Made by a program: the position numbers and the translations under genes. From an uncultured Pseudomonadota bacterium (lineage in GTDB: Bacteria; Pseudomonadota; Gammaproteobacteria; Steroidobacterales; Steroidobacteraceae), in contig CAMLGF010000094.1 in assembly GCA_946479515.1 (NCBI GenBank), positions 1-11,757 of the forward strand: a DNA stretch of 11,757 nt, in the 5' to 3' direction. Below, piece after piece: positions 6,440 to 11,757 of the stretch. Position 1 is the stretch's first letter, and the number at the start of each line of letters is the position of its first letter. The notes beneath the pieces were generated by a model. It was not told where the DNA came from and ran no database searches. It was given only the letters and a program-made list of their open reading frames with translations.

Positions 6440-7303
6440 TCAGTTGCCGTACAGCGGCTTGTTGAGCTTCCAGCGCTTGTGCGACCACGGCCAGTCGGCC
6501 GGCGCCGCGCAAATCTGCTCTTCGACCAGCCTCGCATAGCGCTGCGTGTACTCGCCGCTCGGCAGCTTTTCACCCGCCGCGGACAGCGGCGCGAAGCCCA
6601 CCTCGTAGTGGCCGCGCGACGTGCGTTTCAGGCTGAGGAAGAACGAGGCGTAACGGGTGGTGCGCGTGATCTCCTCGGGGCCGAGGAAGAAAGCCGTGTC
6701 GCGATTGAGGAATCGCACCCACTGCTTGCGCTCGCTGGTCACCGGTTCCTGGTCGGCCACCATGGCGATGGCGCGCGGCACGTGGCGCTGGCGGATGATG
6801 TCGCCTAACAACTCCTGCGCCGGAATGAGTCGCGCGCCGAACCGGCTGCGCAGCTTGCGCATCTCGATCTCCGCCCAGTTGTCGACCAGCGGCTTGTAGG
6901 CGGCGTCCACCGGGTAGCCGAGCTGCGTCGACAGGCCCAGAAGCATCCACTCCCAGTTCGCCTGATGCGCGGCCACCAGCAACACGGGCCTGCCCTTGGC
7001 GATCTCGTCGCGCACCAGTTGCGGATTGCGCAGCACCACCCGCTGTTCCAGCTCGCTCGGCGTGAGCCGCAGGCTGTGCACGATCTCCACCAGCATGTCG
7101 GCAAAGCCCCGGTAATAGTCGCGCATCACGCGTTCGCGCTGCTGCTCGGTCCACTGCGGAAAGCTGGCGGTGAGATTGGCCACGACCACGTGCCGGCGGT
7201 AGGGGATCACGCGCCAGGACATCCAGGCCAGGAAGCGCGCGATGGGATACCAGATGAAGAGCGGCACCCGCGACAACACGCGTATCCACAGCGAGCTCTT
7301 CAT
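6440..7303 (-). CDS. LpxL/HtrB-family lipid A or lysophospholipid acyltransferase
   Basis: This 287-residue inner-membrane acyltransferase would transfer an acyl chain from acyl-ACP to a lipid A precursor or related glycolipid. It has an N-terminal membrane segment (PLFIWYPIARFLAWMSW, about 14-30) and then YRRHVVVANLTASFP, typical of the family. The HX4E catalytic motif is at H113 to E118 (AAHQANWE). The C-terminal WPWSHKRWK is characteristic. Length is near the family norm of about 300. Which acyl chain and acceptor it uses cannot be read from sequence, so no lpxL/lpxM symbol is assigned. The ATG at 7303 is 17 nt after the tRNA-Thr 3' end and lacks a Shine-Dalgarno. With no room for a promoter, it is probably expressed from the tRNA transcript. 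A GC-rich hairpin follows the stop. Confidence 0.93.
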   Translation of the reverse strand: MKSSLWIRVLSRVPLFIWYPIARFLAWMSWRVIPYRRHVVVANLTASFPQWTEQQRERVMRDYYRGFADMLVEIVHSLRLTPSELEQRVVLRNPQLVRDEIAKGRPVLLVAAHQANWEWMLLGLSTQLGYPVDAAYKPLVDNWAEIEMRKLRSRFGARLIPAQELLGDIIRQRHVPRAIAMVADQEPVTSERKQWVRFLNRDTAFFLGPEEITRTTRYASFFLSLKRTSRGHYEVGFAPLSAAGEKLPSGEYTQRYARLVEEQICAAPADWPWSHKRWKLNKPLYGN

Positions 7304-7320
7304 GGATTCAGGTCGGGAAA

Positions 7321-7396
7321 TGGTGCCCCCAGTCTGATTCGAACAGACGACCCCATCATTACGAATGATGTGCTCTACCAGCTGAGCTATAGGGGC
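7321..7396 (-). tRNA. tRNA-Thr (anticodon CGU)
   Basis: The 76-nt cloverleaf has an encoded CCA. The acceptor stem pairs GCCCCTA with TGGGGGC (one T-G pair), the D arm is GCTC/GAGC, and the anticodon stem is CATCA/TGATG. The anticodon loop TTCGTAA gives CGT, and the T arm is GTCTG-TTCGAAT-CAGAC. The CGU anticodon reads ACG (Thr), and the D arm and anticodon loop closely resemble E. coli tRNA-Thr(CGU). The 3' end is 17 nt from the downstream acyltransferase start. tRNA 3' ends are common integration sites, but no integrase or duplicated end is visible here. Confidence 0.97.
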
Positions 7397-7416
7397 GACT
7401 CGTGCAGAGGGCGCGC

Positions 7417-7445
7417 ATTCTAATGGCGCCCGGCGGGCCTGGGAA
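7417..7445 (-). promoter_or_regulatory. Promoter of the tRNA-Thr(-acyltransferase) unit
   Basis: On the minus strand TTCCCA (7445-7440, 4 of 6) and TAGAAT (7422-7417, 5 of 6) are 17 bp apart. The discriminator that follows is GC-only (GCGCGCCC), as in stringently controlled stable-RNA promoters. The expected start is near 7410, about 14 nt before the mature tRNA 5' end at 7396. The remaining 7446-7534 holds an imperfect GGACCCG/CGGGCCC hairpin (7465-7483) without a T-run, and nothing else convincing. Confidence 0.6.
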
Positions 7446-7534
7446 GCGCCGCGAGGCGAAATCCGGACCCGGTCATCGGGCCCATCCGCTGGCGGTTCGG
7501 AGCCATGCCGGTGCCACGCGTGCGGCCGTTCACC

Positions 7535-7969
7535 TCAGGCGGCAGATTTGCGCCGCAGGCGGATCACGAGGTCGATGCCGTCAACCTGCATTCCCGCAGG
7601 GGGTTCCGGCAAGCGCTGGAATTCCACGTCGCGCAGCGACACGTCCATGAGGGCGCCGGTGTCGAGATCGTGGAAGTGATAGTGCGCATCGGTGTTCGAG
7701 TCGAACCAGCACCGGTCGTTGCCCACCGAGAGCTGCCGGATGAGGCCCGAGGCCGCGAACAGGTTGAGCGTGTTGTAGATGGTGGCCTTGGAGACCCGCA
7801 TGCCCTGGCTGCGCAGACCGGCGAGCACCTGCTCAGCGGACAGGTGCTGCGGCTTTCCCAGGAGCAACGACGCTATTCGCAGGCGTTGAGCGGTGGGCCT
7901 GACGCCGTGACCCAGCAGCCGCTGGATCAGGTTCTCGGCGACGCCCGGCTCGAGCTCTGTCATTGGCAT
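7535..7969 (-). CDS. Fur-superfamily metalloregulator, Irr-like
   Basis: The predicted product has 144 residues from the ATG at 7969 (142 from the ATG at 7963). Residues about 10-85 form the Fur winged helix (GVRPTAQRLRIASLL, HLSAEQV, VSKATIYNTLNLFAASGLI). The dimerisation part carries CWFDSNTDAHYHFHDLDTG (Cys87, His96, His98, His100). This matches the Irr pattern (WFDTN then HxHF) rather than the HHDH and CxxC pattern of Fur, Zur or PerR. Both structural-zinc CxxC motifs are missing. Irr proteins respond to iron through haem in alpha-proteobacteria, so an iron or haem role is an inference. The ATG at 7969 is 6 nt after a TATACT -10 box with no Shine-Dalgarno, suggesting leaderless translation. 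It is divergent from fimT across 103 bp containing a strong dyad. Confidence 0.9.
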   Translation of the reverse strand: MPMTELEPGVAENLIQRLLGHGVRPTAQRLRIASLLLGKPQHLSAEQVLAGLRSQGMRVSKATIYNTLNLFAASGLIRQLSVGNDRCWFDSNTDAHYHFHDLDTGALMDVSLRDVEFQRLPEPPAGMQVDGIDLVIRLRRKSAA

Positions 7970-7975
7970 GCGGCC

Positions 7976-8003
7976 AGTATACGCGCGGCAAACTGCCCGG
8001 CAA
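7976..8003 (-). promoter_or_regulatory. Promoter of the Irr-like regulator, probably leaderless
   Basis: On the minus strand TTGCCG (8003-7998, 4 of 6) and TATACT (7981-7976, 5 of 6) are 16 bp apart. The -10 box ends 6 nt before the ATG at 7969, so transcription should begin on or beside the start codon. The 31-bp dyad at 8004-8034 abuts the -35. Confidence 0.55.
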
Positions 8004-8034
8004 CGCAAAACCGGCTGAATACAGCGGTTTTGCG
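8004..8034. promoter_or_regulatory. Perfect 10-bp-arm dyad between the Irr-like gene and fimT, candidate operator
   Basis: CGCAAAACCG (8004-8013) and CGGTTTTGCG (8025-8034) are exact reverse complements, 11 bp apart. The dyad directly abuts the -35 of the Irr-like promoter and lies 38 bp upstream of the fimT start. It is unlike the AT-rich Fur box. It is a natural candidate for autoregulation by the Irr-like protein or for joint control of both genes. It is not followed by a T-run, and both flanking genes are transcribed away from it, so it is not a terminator. Confidence 0.6.
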
Positions 8035-8072
8035 AGTCCTGGCGCCGGCCGCGCGCACGGCACACTGGCCGC

Positions 8073-8585
8073 ATGAACGGGGCCACACGAGCACGGTGCG
8101 CGCGATCGGGAGTCACGCTACTCGAGCTGCTGTTCAGCCTGGGTCTGCTGGCCCTGCTCGCCGGGCTCGCGGCGCCGGGGTTCCGGGCCAGCCTGCGCGA
8201 GTCAGCCGTGCGCTCCGCGGCATTCGAGCTGGCGGCCGGCCTCGAGCAGACGCGCGCGCATGCCATCCTGGAGTCGCGGCCCGCCCTGCTCTGCGCGGCG
8301 GATTCGTCGGGCAACTGCCTCGCGACCGGGGCCGCCGCCGGTTGGCGCAGCTTCCTGCAAGTGGGTTCGGCCCGCGAGGAACTGGGCGGACAGAGCCTGC
8401 CGGCCGGCGTGGTGCTCTGGTCGAACCGCCCGCTCATCCGCTTCTGGCCCGACTCGGCCCTCGCCAGCGCGGGCACTCTAACTATTTGCGACGAACAGCG
8501 CGTGGCGCGGCCGCGCGCCATCGTCATCAGTGTCACCGGGCGCGCGCGCATGGCCATCGGCGAGGCGGCCGCATGCCGCTCATGA
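8073..8585 (+). CDS. fimT: Type IV pilus minor pilin, FimT/FimU (GspH) family
   Basis: This 170-residue prepilin begins with a basic leader (MNGATRARCARSG) cleaved by prepilin peptidase after Gly13. The mature N terminus VTLLELLFSLGLLALLAG has Glu at +5 and a long hydrophobic helix. The rest fits a GspH/FimT globular domain (SALASAGTLTICD, IVISVTGRARM near the end). Minor pilins prime assembly at the inner membrane and sit at the pilus tip. It is the first of five overlapping pilin genes. Only one FimT/FimU-like gene is present, while Pseudomonas has both, so assignment to FimT or FimU is arbitrary. No Shine-Dalgarno or clear -10 precedes the ATG. The upstream CACACTGGCCGC mirrors the Irr-like start region. 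Confidence 0.88.
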   Translation: MNGATRARCARSGVTLLELLFSLGLLALLAGLAAPGFRASLRESAVRSAAFELAAGLEQTRAHAILESRPALLCAADSSGNCLATGAAAGWRSFLQVGSAREELGGQSLPAGVVLWSNRPLIRFWPDSALASAGTLTICDEQRVARPRAIVISVTGRARMAIGEAAACRS

Positions 8586-9058
8586 GCCGCGGATTCTCCC
8601 TGATCGAGACACTGGTGGCGCTCGCGGTGCTCTCCGTAGGTCTGCTCGGCGCCGCGGCCATGCTGCTGCGCGGGCTTCGCGACCAGGCACAGGCCTTGCG
8701 CCACGGCACGGCCACGGCATTGCTCGCCGACATGGCCGATCGCATCCGCGCCAATCCCACGGCCCGGGCCGCCTATGACACGCGCACCGAACGCTCCGGC
8801 ATCGTCACCTGCGATGGCGAGAACGCCTGCGACGCGCCGAGCCTCGCCGCGCATGACATCGCCCATTTCCAGTCCGCCGCGCGCGCGCTGCTGCCCCGCC
8901 AGCGCCCGCGCCCGGCCATCGACTTCGAGCCCGCCACCGGCTCCACCGCGCCGGATCGCTACGTCGTCTCGCTGCGCTGGACCGACGCACGCGATCCGGA
9001 TGCCGCCGACGAAGCCACTCTCGTCGTGCTGGCACAGCCGGTGGCGGGCGGGCCGTGA
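8573..9058 (+). CDS. pilV: Type IV pilus minor pilin PilV
   Basis: This 161-residue prepilin has the short leader MPLMSRG and then FSLIETLVALAVLSVGLLG, with Glu at +5. The helix and the following MLLRGLRDQAQALRHGTATA and LADMADRIRANP are typical of PilV. The ATG at 8573 is preferred because GAGG lies 7 nt before it. The ATG at 8582, which would overlap the fimT stop as ATGA and leave a leader of only four residues, is the alternative. Either way the gene overlaps fimT, indicating translational coupling. Cysteines in VTCDGENACD may form a disulphide in the head domain. The product should act with FimT, PilW and PilX in the minor-pilin priming complex. Confidence 0.9.
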   Translation: MPLMSRGFSLIETLVALAVLSVGLLGAAAMLLRGLRDQAQALRHGTATALLADMADRIRANPTARAAYDTRTERSGIVTCDGENACDAPSLAAHDIAHFQSAARALLPRQRPRPAIDFEPATGSTAPDRYVVSLRWTDARDPDAADEATLVVLAQPVAGGP

Positions 9059-10092
9059 GAAGCGCCGCGCCGCGCGCCGGGCGCGGCTTCGGCCTGCTCG
9101 AAGTGCTGGTCGCCATGGCCATCGGCCTCACGCTGCTCGCCGCCTTCCTCGTGGTCCTGCAGCGCAGCCGGCGTGATTTCACGGCGGGCGAAAGCCTGGC
9201 GCGCCTGCAGGATTCGGCACGCCACGCGCTCGGCATCGTGCGATGGGACATCGAGCATGCGGGTTTCTACGGCTTCGCGCCCGCCGTCGGCGCGCGCCTG
9301 GTCCAGGGCGGCGCCACGCTGGCCGAGGGGTATGGCTTGTCGCAGCCGGGCGCGACCGGCACGGTGCCGGCAGTCGCCGGTCTGCCGGCCGGCGCCCACG
9401 ACTGCGGCACGAACTTCGCGCTGGATGTGCTGCGTCCCGTGCAGGGCAGCGACAATGCGTTCGTGCTCGGGCGCGACGCCCGGAACTGTGCGCCGACGAG
9501 CGCCGCGGGCGGCGCCGCGCCCCTGGCGGACACGCTCACGTTGCGACATGCCTCCGGGCAGACGGCCGTGCCGCGCGCGGGGCGCCTGCAGCTCTATGTC
9601 GCCGCGCCTTCGACCGCGCTGCTCTTGTTGTTTGCCGACGGCCAGCCGCCCGGCCCAGTCGATGAGGATCATGAAGTCCGCGACCTCGAGGTGCGCAGCT
9701 ACTACATCGCGAATCATTCGGTGGGCCGGCCGGACTGGCCGGCGCTGCGCGTCAAGTCGCTCACCGAATCGCGCGGCGCGGTGCAGTTCCGCGACGAGGA
9801 AGTCATGCCGGGAGTCGAAGACCTGCAGGTGGAGTTCGGAGTGTCATCGCTCGAAGGCGGCACACCCAGGGTGCGTTTCGTCGCCGCGGATTCGCCGCGC
9901 GCCGAGACCGGCTGCATCATCGCCGTACGGCTCTGGCTCAGGGTGCGCGCCGACGTCACCGAGCCCGGCTATCTCGATGAGCGCACGCTGCGCTATGCGA
10001 ACGTCGAGTTCACTCCCGATGCCGCCGAGTCCCGGCAGCGCCGCCTGCTGCTCGAGCGCACCGTGGCCGTGCGCAATGCGGGTTCCTCATGA
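9055..10092 (+). CDS. pilW: Type IV pilus minor pilin PilW
   Basis: This is a 345-residue prepilin, the longest of the set, as is usual for PilW. The leader MRSAAPRAGRG is followed by FGLLEVLVAMAIGLTLLAAF with Glu at +5. Next comes a segment conserved in PilW (LARLQDSARHALGIVRWDIEHAGFYG). The C-terminal half contains VEDLQVEFGV and a final strand-rich region ending near RNAGSS, as in PilW. The start is GTG at 9055, overlapping the pilV stop in a GTGA, with a G-rich stretch just upstream as ribosome binding site. The 3' end overlaps pilX by four bases. In related systems PilW and PilX form the tip complex that holds PilY1, but no pilY1 follows here. Confidence 0.92.
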   Translation: MRSAAPRAGRGFGLLEVLVAMAIGLTLLAAFLVVLQRSRRDFTAGESLARLQDSARHALGIVRWDIEHAGFYGFAPAVGARLVQGGATLAEGYGLSQPGATGTVPAVAGLPAGAHDCGTNFALDVLRPVQGSDNAFVLGRDARNCAPTSAAGGAAPLADTLTLRHASGQTAVPRAGRLQLYVAAPSTALLLLFADGQPPGPVDEDHEVRDLEVRSYYIANHSVGRPDWPALRVKSLTESRGAVQFRDEEVMPGVEDLQVEFGVSSLEGGTPRVRFVAADSPRAETGCIIAVRLWLRVRADVTEPGYLDERTLRYANVEFTPDAAESRQRRLLLERTVAVRNAGSS

Positions 10093-10610
10093 GAGCGCGG
10101 CAGACCGGCACCGCGCTCACCGTGGGCCTGCTGCTGCTGACGCTGATCACTCTGTTAGGCCTGGCCGGCGCGTCGTCGGCCCGCGTGGAGCTGCAACTGG
10201 CGCACAACGAGCAGTTTCGCGAGAATGCCGCGTCCGCCGCGAGTGCCGGCATCGAGATCGCCATCAGACACGTGACCGCGTCCGAACCCGAGACCGTTCC
10301 CACGCGCCTTTTCGCCGCGATGGCGGGCGCGCCCGGCCCCGCCGATATCGAGATCGAGATCCGGCTGCTCGGCTACGAGTACGGCCTGCCGCAGGCTCCC
10401 GGTGCCCAGCTTGCCGCCGCGCGTTTTGAAATATTGAGCACCGGCCGCGCGAAGCGCGGCGCCGTCGACCGGCAGCGTGCGCGCATCAGCCGGGTCGTCG
10501 AGGTGGCAGGGGCGACGGGTGCGGACTGCGCGCCGGTGGCGGCGGACGTGGACTGCGTGGCCGCGGGCGAGCTGCGCCGGCTCGGCTGGCAACGCCTGGC
10601 GATGGACTGA
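10089..10610 (+). CDS. pilX: Type IV pilus minor pilin PilX
   Basis: The predicted product has 173 residues. The leader MRARQTG is followed by TALTVGLLLLTLITLLGLAG, matching the PilX N-terminal family (PilX_N). This family, like GspK, typically lacks the +5 Glu, and the residue here is Val. The helix continues into LQLAHNEQFRENAASAASAG, corresponding to the family's AxN...AxxAAEaG pattern. Two cysteines near the C terminus (ADCAPVAADVDC) may form a loop disulphide. The ATG overlaps the pilW stop (ATGA), and its TGA shares one base with the pilE start. It presumably works in the minor-pilin complex. The canonical next gene pilY1 is absent. Confidence 0.88.
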   Translation: MRARQTGTALTVGLLLLTLITLLGLAGASSARVELQLAHNEQFRENAASAASAGIEIAIRHVTASEPETVPTRLFAAMAGAPGPADIEIEIRLLGYEYGLPQAPGAQLAAARFEILSTGRAKRGAVDRQRARISRVVEVAGATGADCAPVAADVDCVAAGELRRLGWQRLAMD

Positions 10611-11026
10611 TGTCCCGCGGCCCGCGCGTCACGCTGGTCGAAGTCCTCACCCTGCTCGTGGCGCTGGTGGTGATCGCGGCCGTGGCCATCCCTCTATGGC
10701 ATACGCATCGATTGCGCGAGCAGCGGCGCCAGGCCATGGACGTGCTGCAAGCCATCCAGGCGGCACAGGACCGCCACTTCGGCGAGCACGCCCGCTATGC
10801 CGACCTCGAGCAACTGAAAGTGGCAATGCGGGCGCCGCGCTACCGGTTGCAGGTGACGCGCAGCGAAGACTCACTGGGCTATGTCGCCACCGCGACCGCG
10901 CTCGCTGGTGCGGACGGCCAGCCCGATCGACGTTGCGCGCAGATGAGCATCGATCAGCACGGCCGTCGGTCCGCGCGCGACGATGCGGGCAAGGATTCGA
11001 CCGGCGACTGCTGGGACCGCAAGTAA
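10610..11026 (+). CDS. pilE: PilE-like type IV pilin with an atypical cleavage site
   Basis: The predicted product has 138 residues. The N terminus is MSRGPR followed by VTLVEVLTLLVALVVIAAVA, so a +5 Glu can be aligned. With that alignment the -1 residue is Arg6, not Gly. The only nearby Gly is Gly4, at -3. Prepilin peptidase normally requires Gly (rarely Ala) at -1, so processing may be impaired or unusual. The head region includes AIQAAQDRHFGEHARYADLEQL, matching the PilE/ComE-type minor pilin pattern (A..rYat...L). Two C-terminal cysteines (RRCAQM and GDCWDRK) could form the D-region disulphide. The ATG shares one base with the pilX TGA. Next to it, 4 nt beyond the stop, is the convergent ispH, the same neighbour as pilE has in Pseudomonas. 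Confidence 0.85.
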   Translation: MSRGPRVTLVEVLTLLVALVVIAAVAIPLWHTHRLREQRRQAMDVLQAIQAAQDRHFGEHARYADLEQLKVAMRAPRYRLQVTRSEDSLGYVATATALAGADGQPDRRCAQMSIDQHGRRSARDDAGKDSTGDCWDRK

Positions 11027-11030
11027 CCGG

Positions 11031-11757
11031 TCAGGCCGAGGGTTCGCCGGGCAGCCCGCTTCGCCCGTCACCGCGCAGCGTGCGCGGCAGCGAGAACACC
11101 ACGCGCTCTTCGCGACCCGTGAGTTCTTCGGCGCCGCTGCCGCCCCATTCGCGCAGCCGTGCCACCACCTGCTGTACCAGCTCTTCGGGCGCGGAGGCTC
11201 CGGCCGTGACGCCGACCGCCTGCTTACCGTCGAACCACTCGCGCTGCAGGAACGAGGCATCGTCGATGAGATAGCCCGGCAGCCCGGCGCGCTCGGCGAG
11301 CTCCCGCAGGCGGTTGGAGTTGGAACTGGTGATCGACCCGACGACGATGAGCACGTCGCACTTCGCGATCAGCTCCTTCACGGCGTCCTGGCGGTTTTGC
11401 GTGGCGTAGCAGATGTCCTCGCGGCGCGGACTGGCGAGCGCGGGAAAACGTTCCCGCAGTGCCGCGACGATGGCGGCGGTATCGTCCACCGAGAGCGTGG
11501 TCTGGGTGACGAACGCCAGCTTCACCGGATCGCGCACCTGCAGGCGGTGGGCCTGTTCGACGTTCTCGATGAGATGCATGCGCCCGCCGTTGGCCGTGTC
11601 GAATCGGCCCATGGTGCCCTCCACTTCGGGGTGGCCCGCATGCCCGATCAACACCACGTCGCGCCCCTCGCGCGCATAGCGCGCGACTTCCATGTGTACC
11701 TTGGTGACCAGCGGACAGGTGGCGTCGAACACCGTGAGGCCGCGGCGCGCGGCCTCG
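11031..11757 (-). CDS. ispH: 4-hydroxy-3-methylbut-2-enyl diphosphate reductase (IspH/LytB), N terminus outside the window
   Basis: This is the last step of the MEP isoprenoid pathway: reduction of HMBPP to IPP and DMAPP on a [4Fe-4S] cluster. The visible 242 residues correspond to about the C-terminal three quarters of a protein of roughly 315. They include [13 protein letters not shown] (second cluster Cys), [14 protein letters not shown] (substrate His and catalytic Glu), [20 protein letters not shown] (third cluster Cys), SSNSNRL and [14 protein letters not shown]. The first cluster Cys lies beyond the right edge. All visible active-site residues look intact, so the protein is probably functional. 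The frame is open through 11757, and the GTG near 11732 is internal (TVFDATCP), not a start. It converges on pilE with a 4-nt gap. Confidence 0.98.
   Translation of the reverse strand, partial: EAARRGLTVFDATCPLVTKVHMEVARYAREGRDVVLIGHAGHPEVEGTMGRFDTANGGRMHLIENVEQAHRLQVRDPVKLAFVTQTTLSVDDTAAIVAALRERFPALASPRREDICYATQNRQDAVKELIAKCDVLIVVGSITSSNSNRLRELAERAGLPGYLIDDASFLQREWFDGKQAVGVTAGASAPEELVQQVVARLREWGGSGAEELTGREERVVFSLPRTLRGDGRSGLPGEPSA

Larger units (their letters stand above)
7967..8075. repeat. Inverted 16-bp sequences covering both divergent start codons
   Basis: On the minus strand the Irr-like gene begins GTATACTGGCCGC-ATG (7982-7967). On the plus strand fimT begins GCACACTGGCCGC-ATG (8060-8075). 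The two agree at 14 of 16 positions, in inverted orientation, each including its own ATG. The only differences are two T-to-C changes that fall in the -10 region of the Irr-like promoter. Confidence 0.7.

Noticed and set aside
7321..7396. tRNA-Thr as an integration site for a mobile element
   Set aside because: No integrase, direct repeat of the tRNA 3' end or shift in base composition is visible on either side.
7465..7483. GGACCCG/CGGGCCC hairpin as terminator of the Irr-like gene
   Set aside because: It has an imperfect 7-bp stem, no T-run, and is 50 nt past the stop; too weak to call.
8058..8073. Possible sigma54 promoter for fimT (GG-N10-GC, GGCAC)
   Set aside because: The -12 element would sit against the start codon, placing the transcript start inside the gene, and the TTGC half is CCGC.
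7505..8572. Long plus-strand frame running into pilV, and the minus-strand frame extending the Irr-like gene to 8866
   Set aside because: Both cross real genes in other frames. The prepilin leader and the Fur N terminus define the true starts.

Overview
This is a GC-rich bacterial chromosome segment. It looks gammaproteobacterial, probably from the Xanthomonadales/Nevskiales/Steroidobacter side. The support is a type IV minor-pilin operon next to ispH (the Pseudomonas-like arrangement), an LpxL/HtrB-type acyltransferase, a tRNA-Thr(CGU) close to the E. coli version, and uniformly high GC at third codon positions. No phage, transposase, integrase or CRISPR signature was found.

Layout, left to right. 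(1) 1-248, minus: the N-terminal part of an unidentified membrane-anchored protein running off the left edge. (2) 336-3658, plus: a two-gene operon of a soluble cytochrome P450 and a fatty acyl-AMP ligase fused to a C-terminal acyl carrier domain. A strong -10 element lies so close to the P450 start codon that the mRNA is probably leaderless. (3) 3655-3870, minus: a 71-residue single-helix membrane protein whose 3' end overlaps the ligase gene inside a 27-bp tandem repeat. It is divergent from a LysR-type regulator at 3988-4917, plus. (4) 4925-6280, minus: a GAF-like plus EAL-domain protein with a degenerate active site. (5) 6440-7396, minus: an LpxL/HtrB-like acyltransferase whose start is 17 nt from the 3' end of a tRNA-Thr gene, so the two are probably cotranscribed. 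(6) 7535-7969, minus: a Fur-superfamily regulator of Irr-like type, divergent from (7) 8073-11026, plus: a tightly overlapping minor-pilin operon fimT-pilV-pilW-pilX-pilE with no pilY1. (8) 11031-11757, minus: the C-terminal three quarters of ispH.

How they may work together. The P450 and the ligase form a plausible acyl-activation and oxidation cassette: the ligase makes acyl-AMP and loads it on its own carrier domain, and the P450 could oxidise the tethered or free acyl chain. No polyketide synthase or NRPS is visible. The pilin genes encode the minor-pilin priming complex of type IV pili. The EAL protein has an EVL motif and has lost catalytic acids, which resembles c-di-GMP receptors such as FimX that act on pili, but a link to the nearby pilin genes is only an inference.

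The most notable regulatory observations are start codons 5 to 8 nt after good -10 boxes and without Shine-Dalgarno sequences (P450, LysR, Irr-like). There is also a perfect 10-bp dyad between the Irr-like gene and fimT, and near-identical inverted sequences over both of their start codons.
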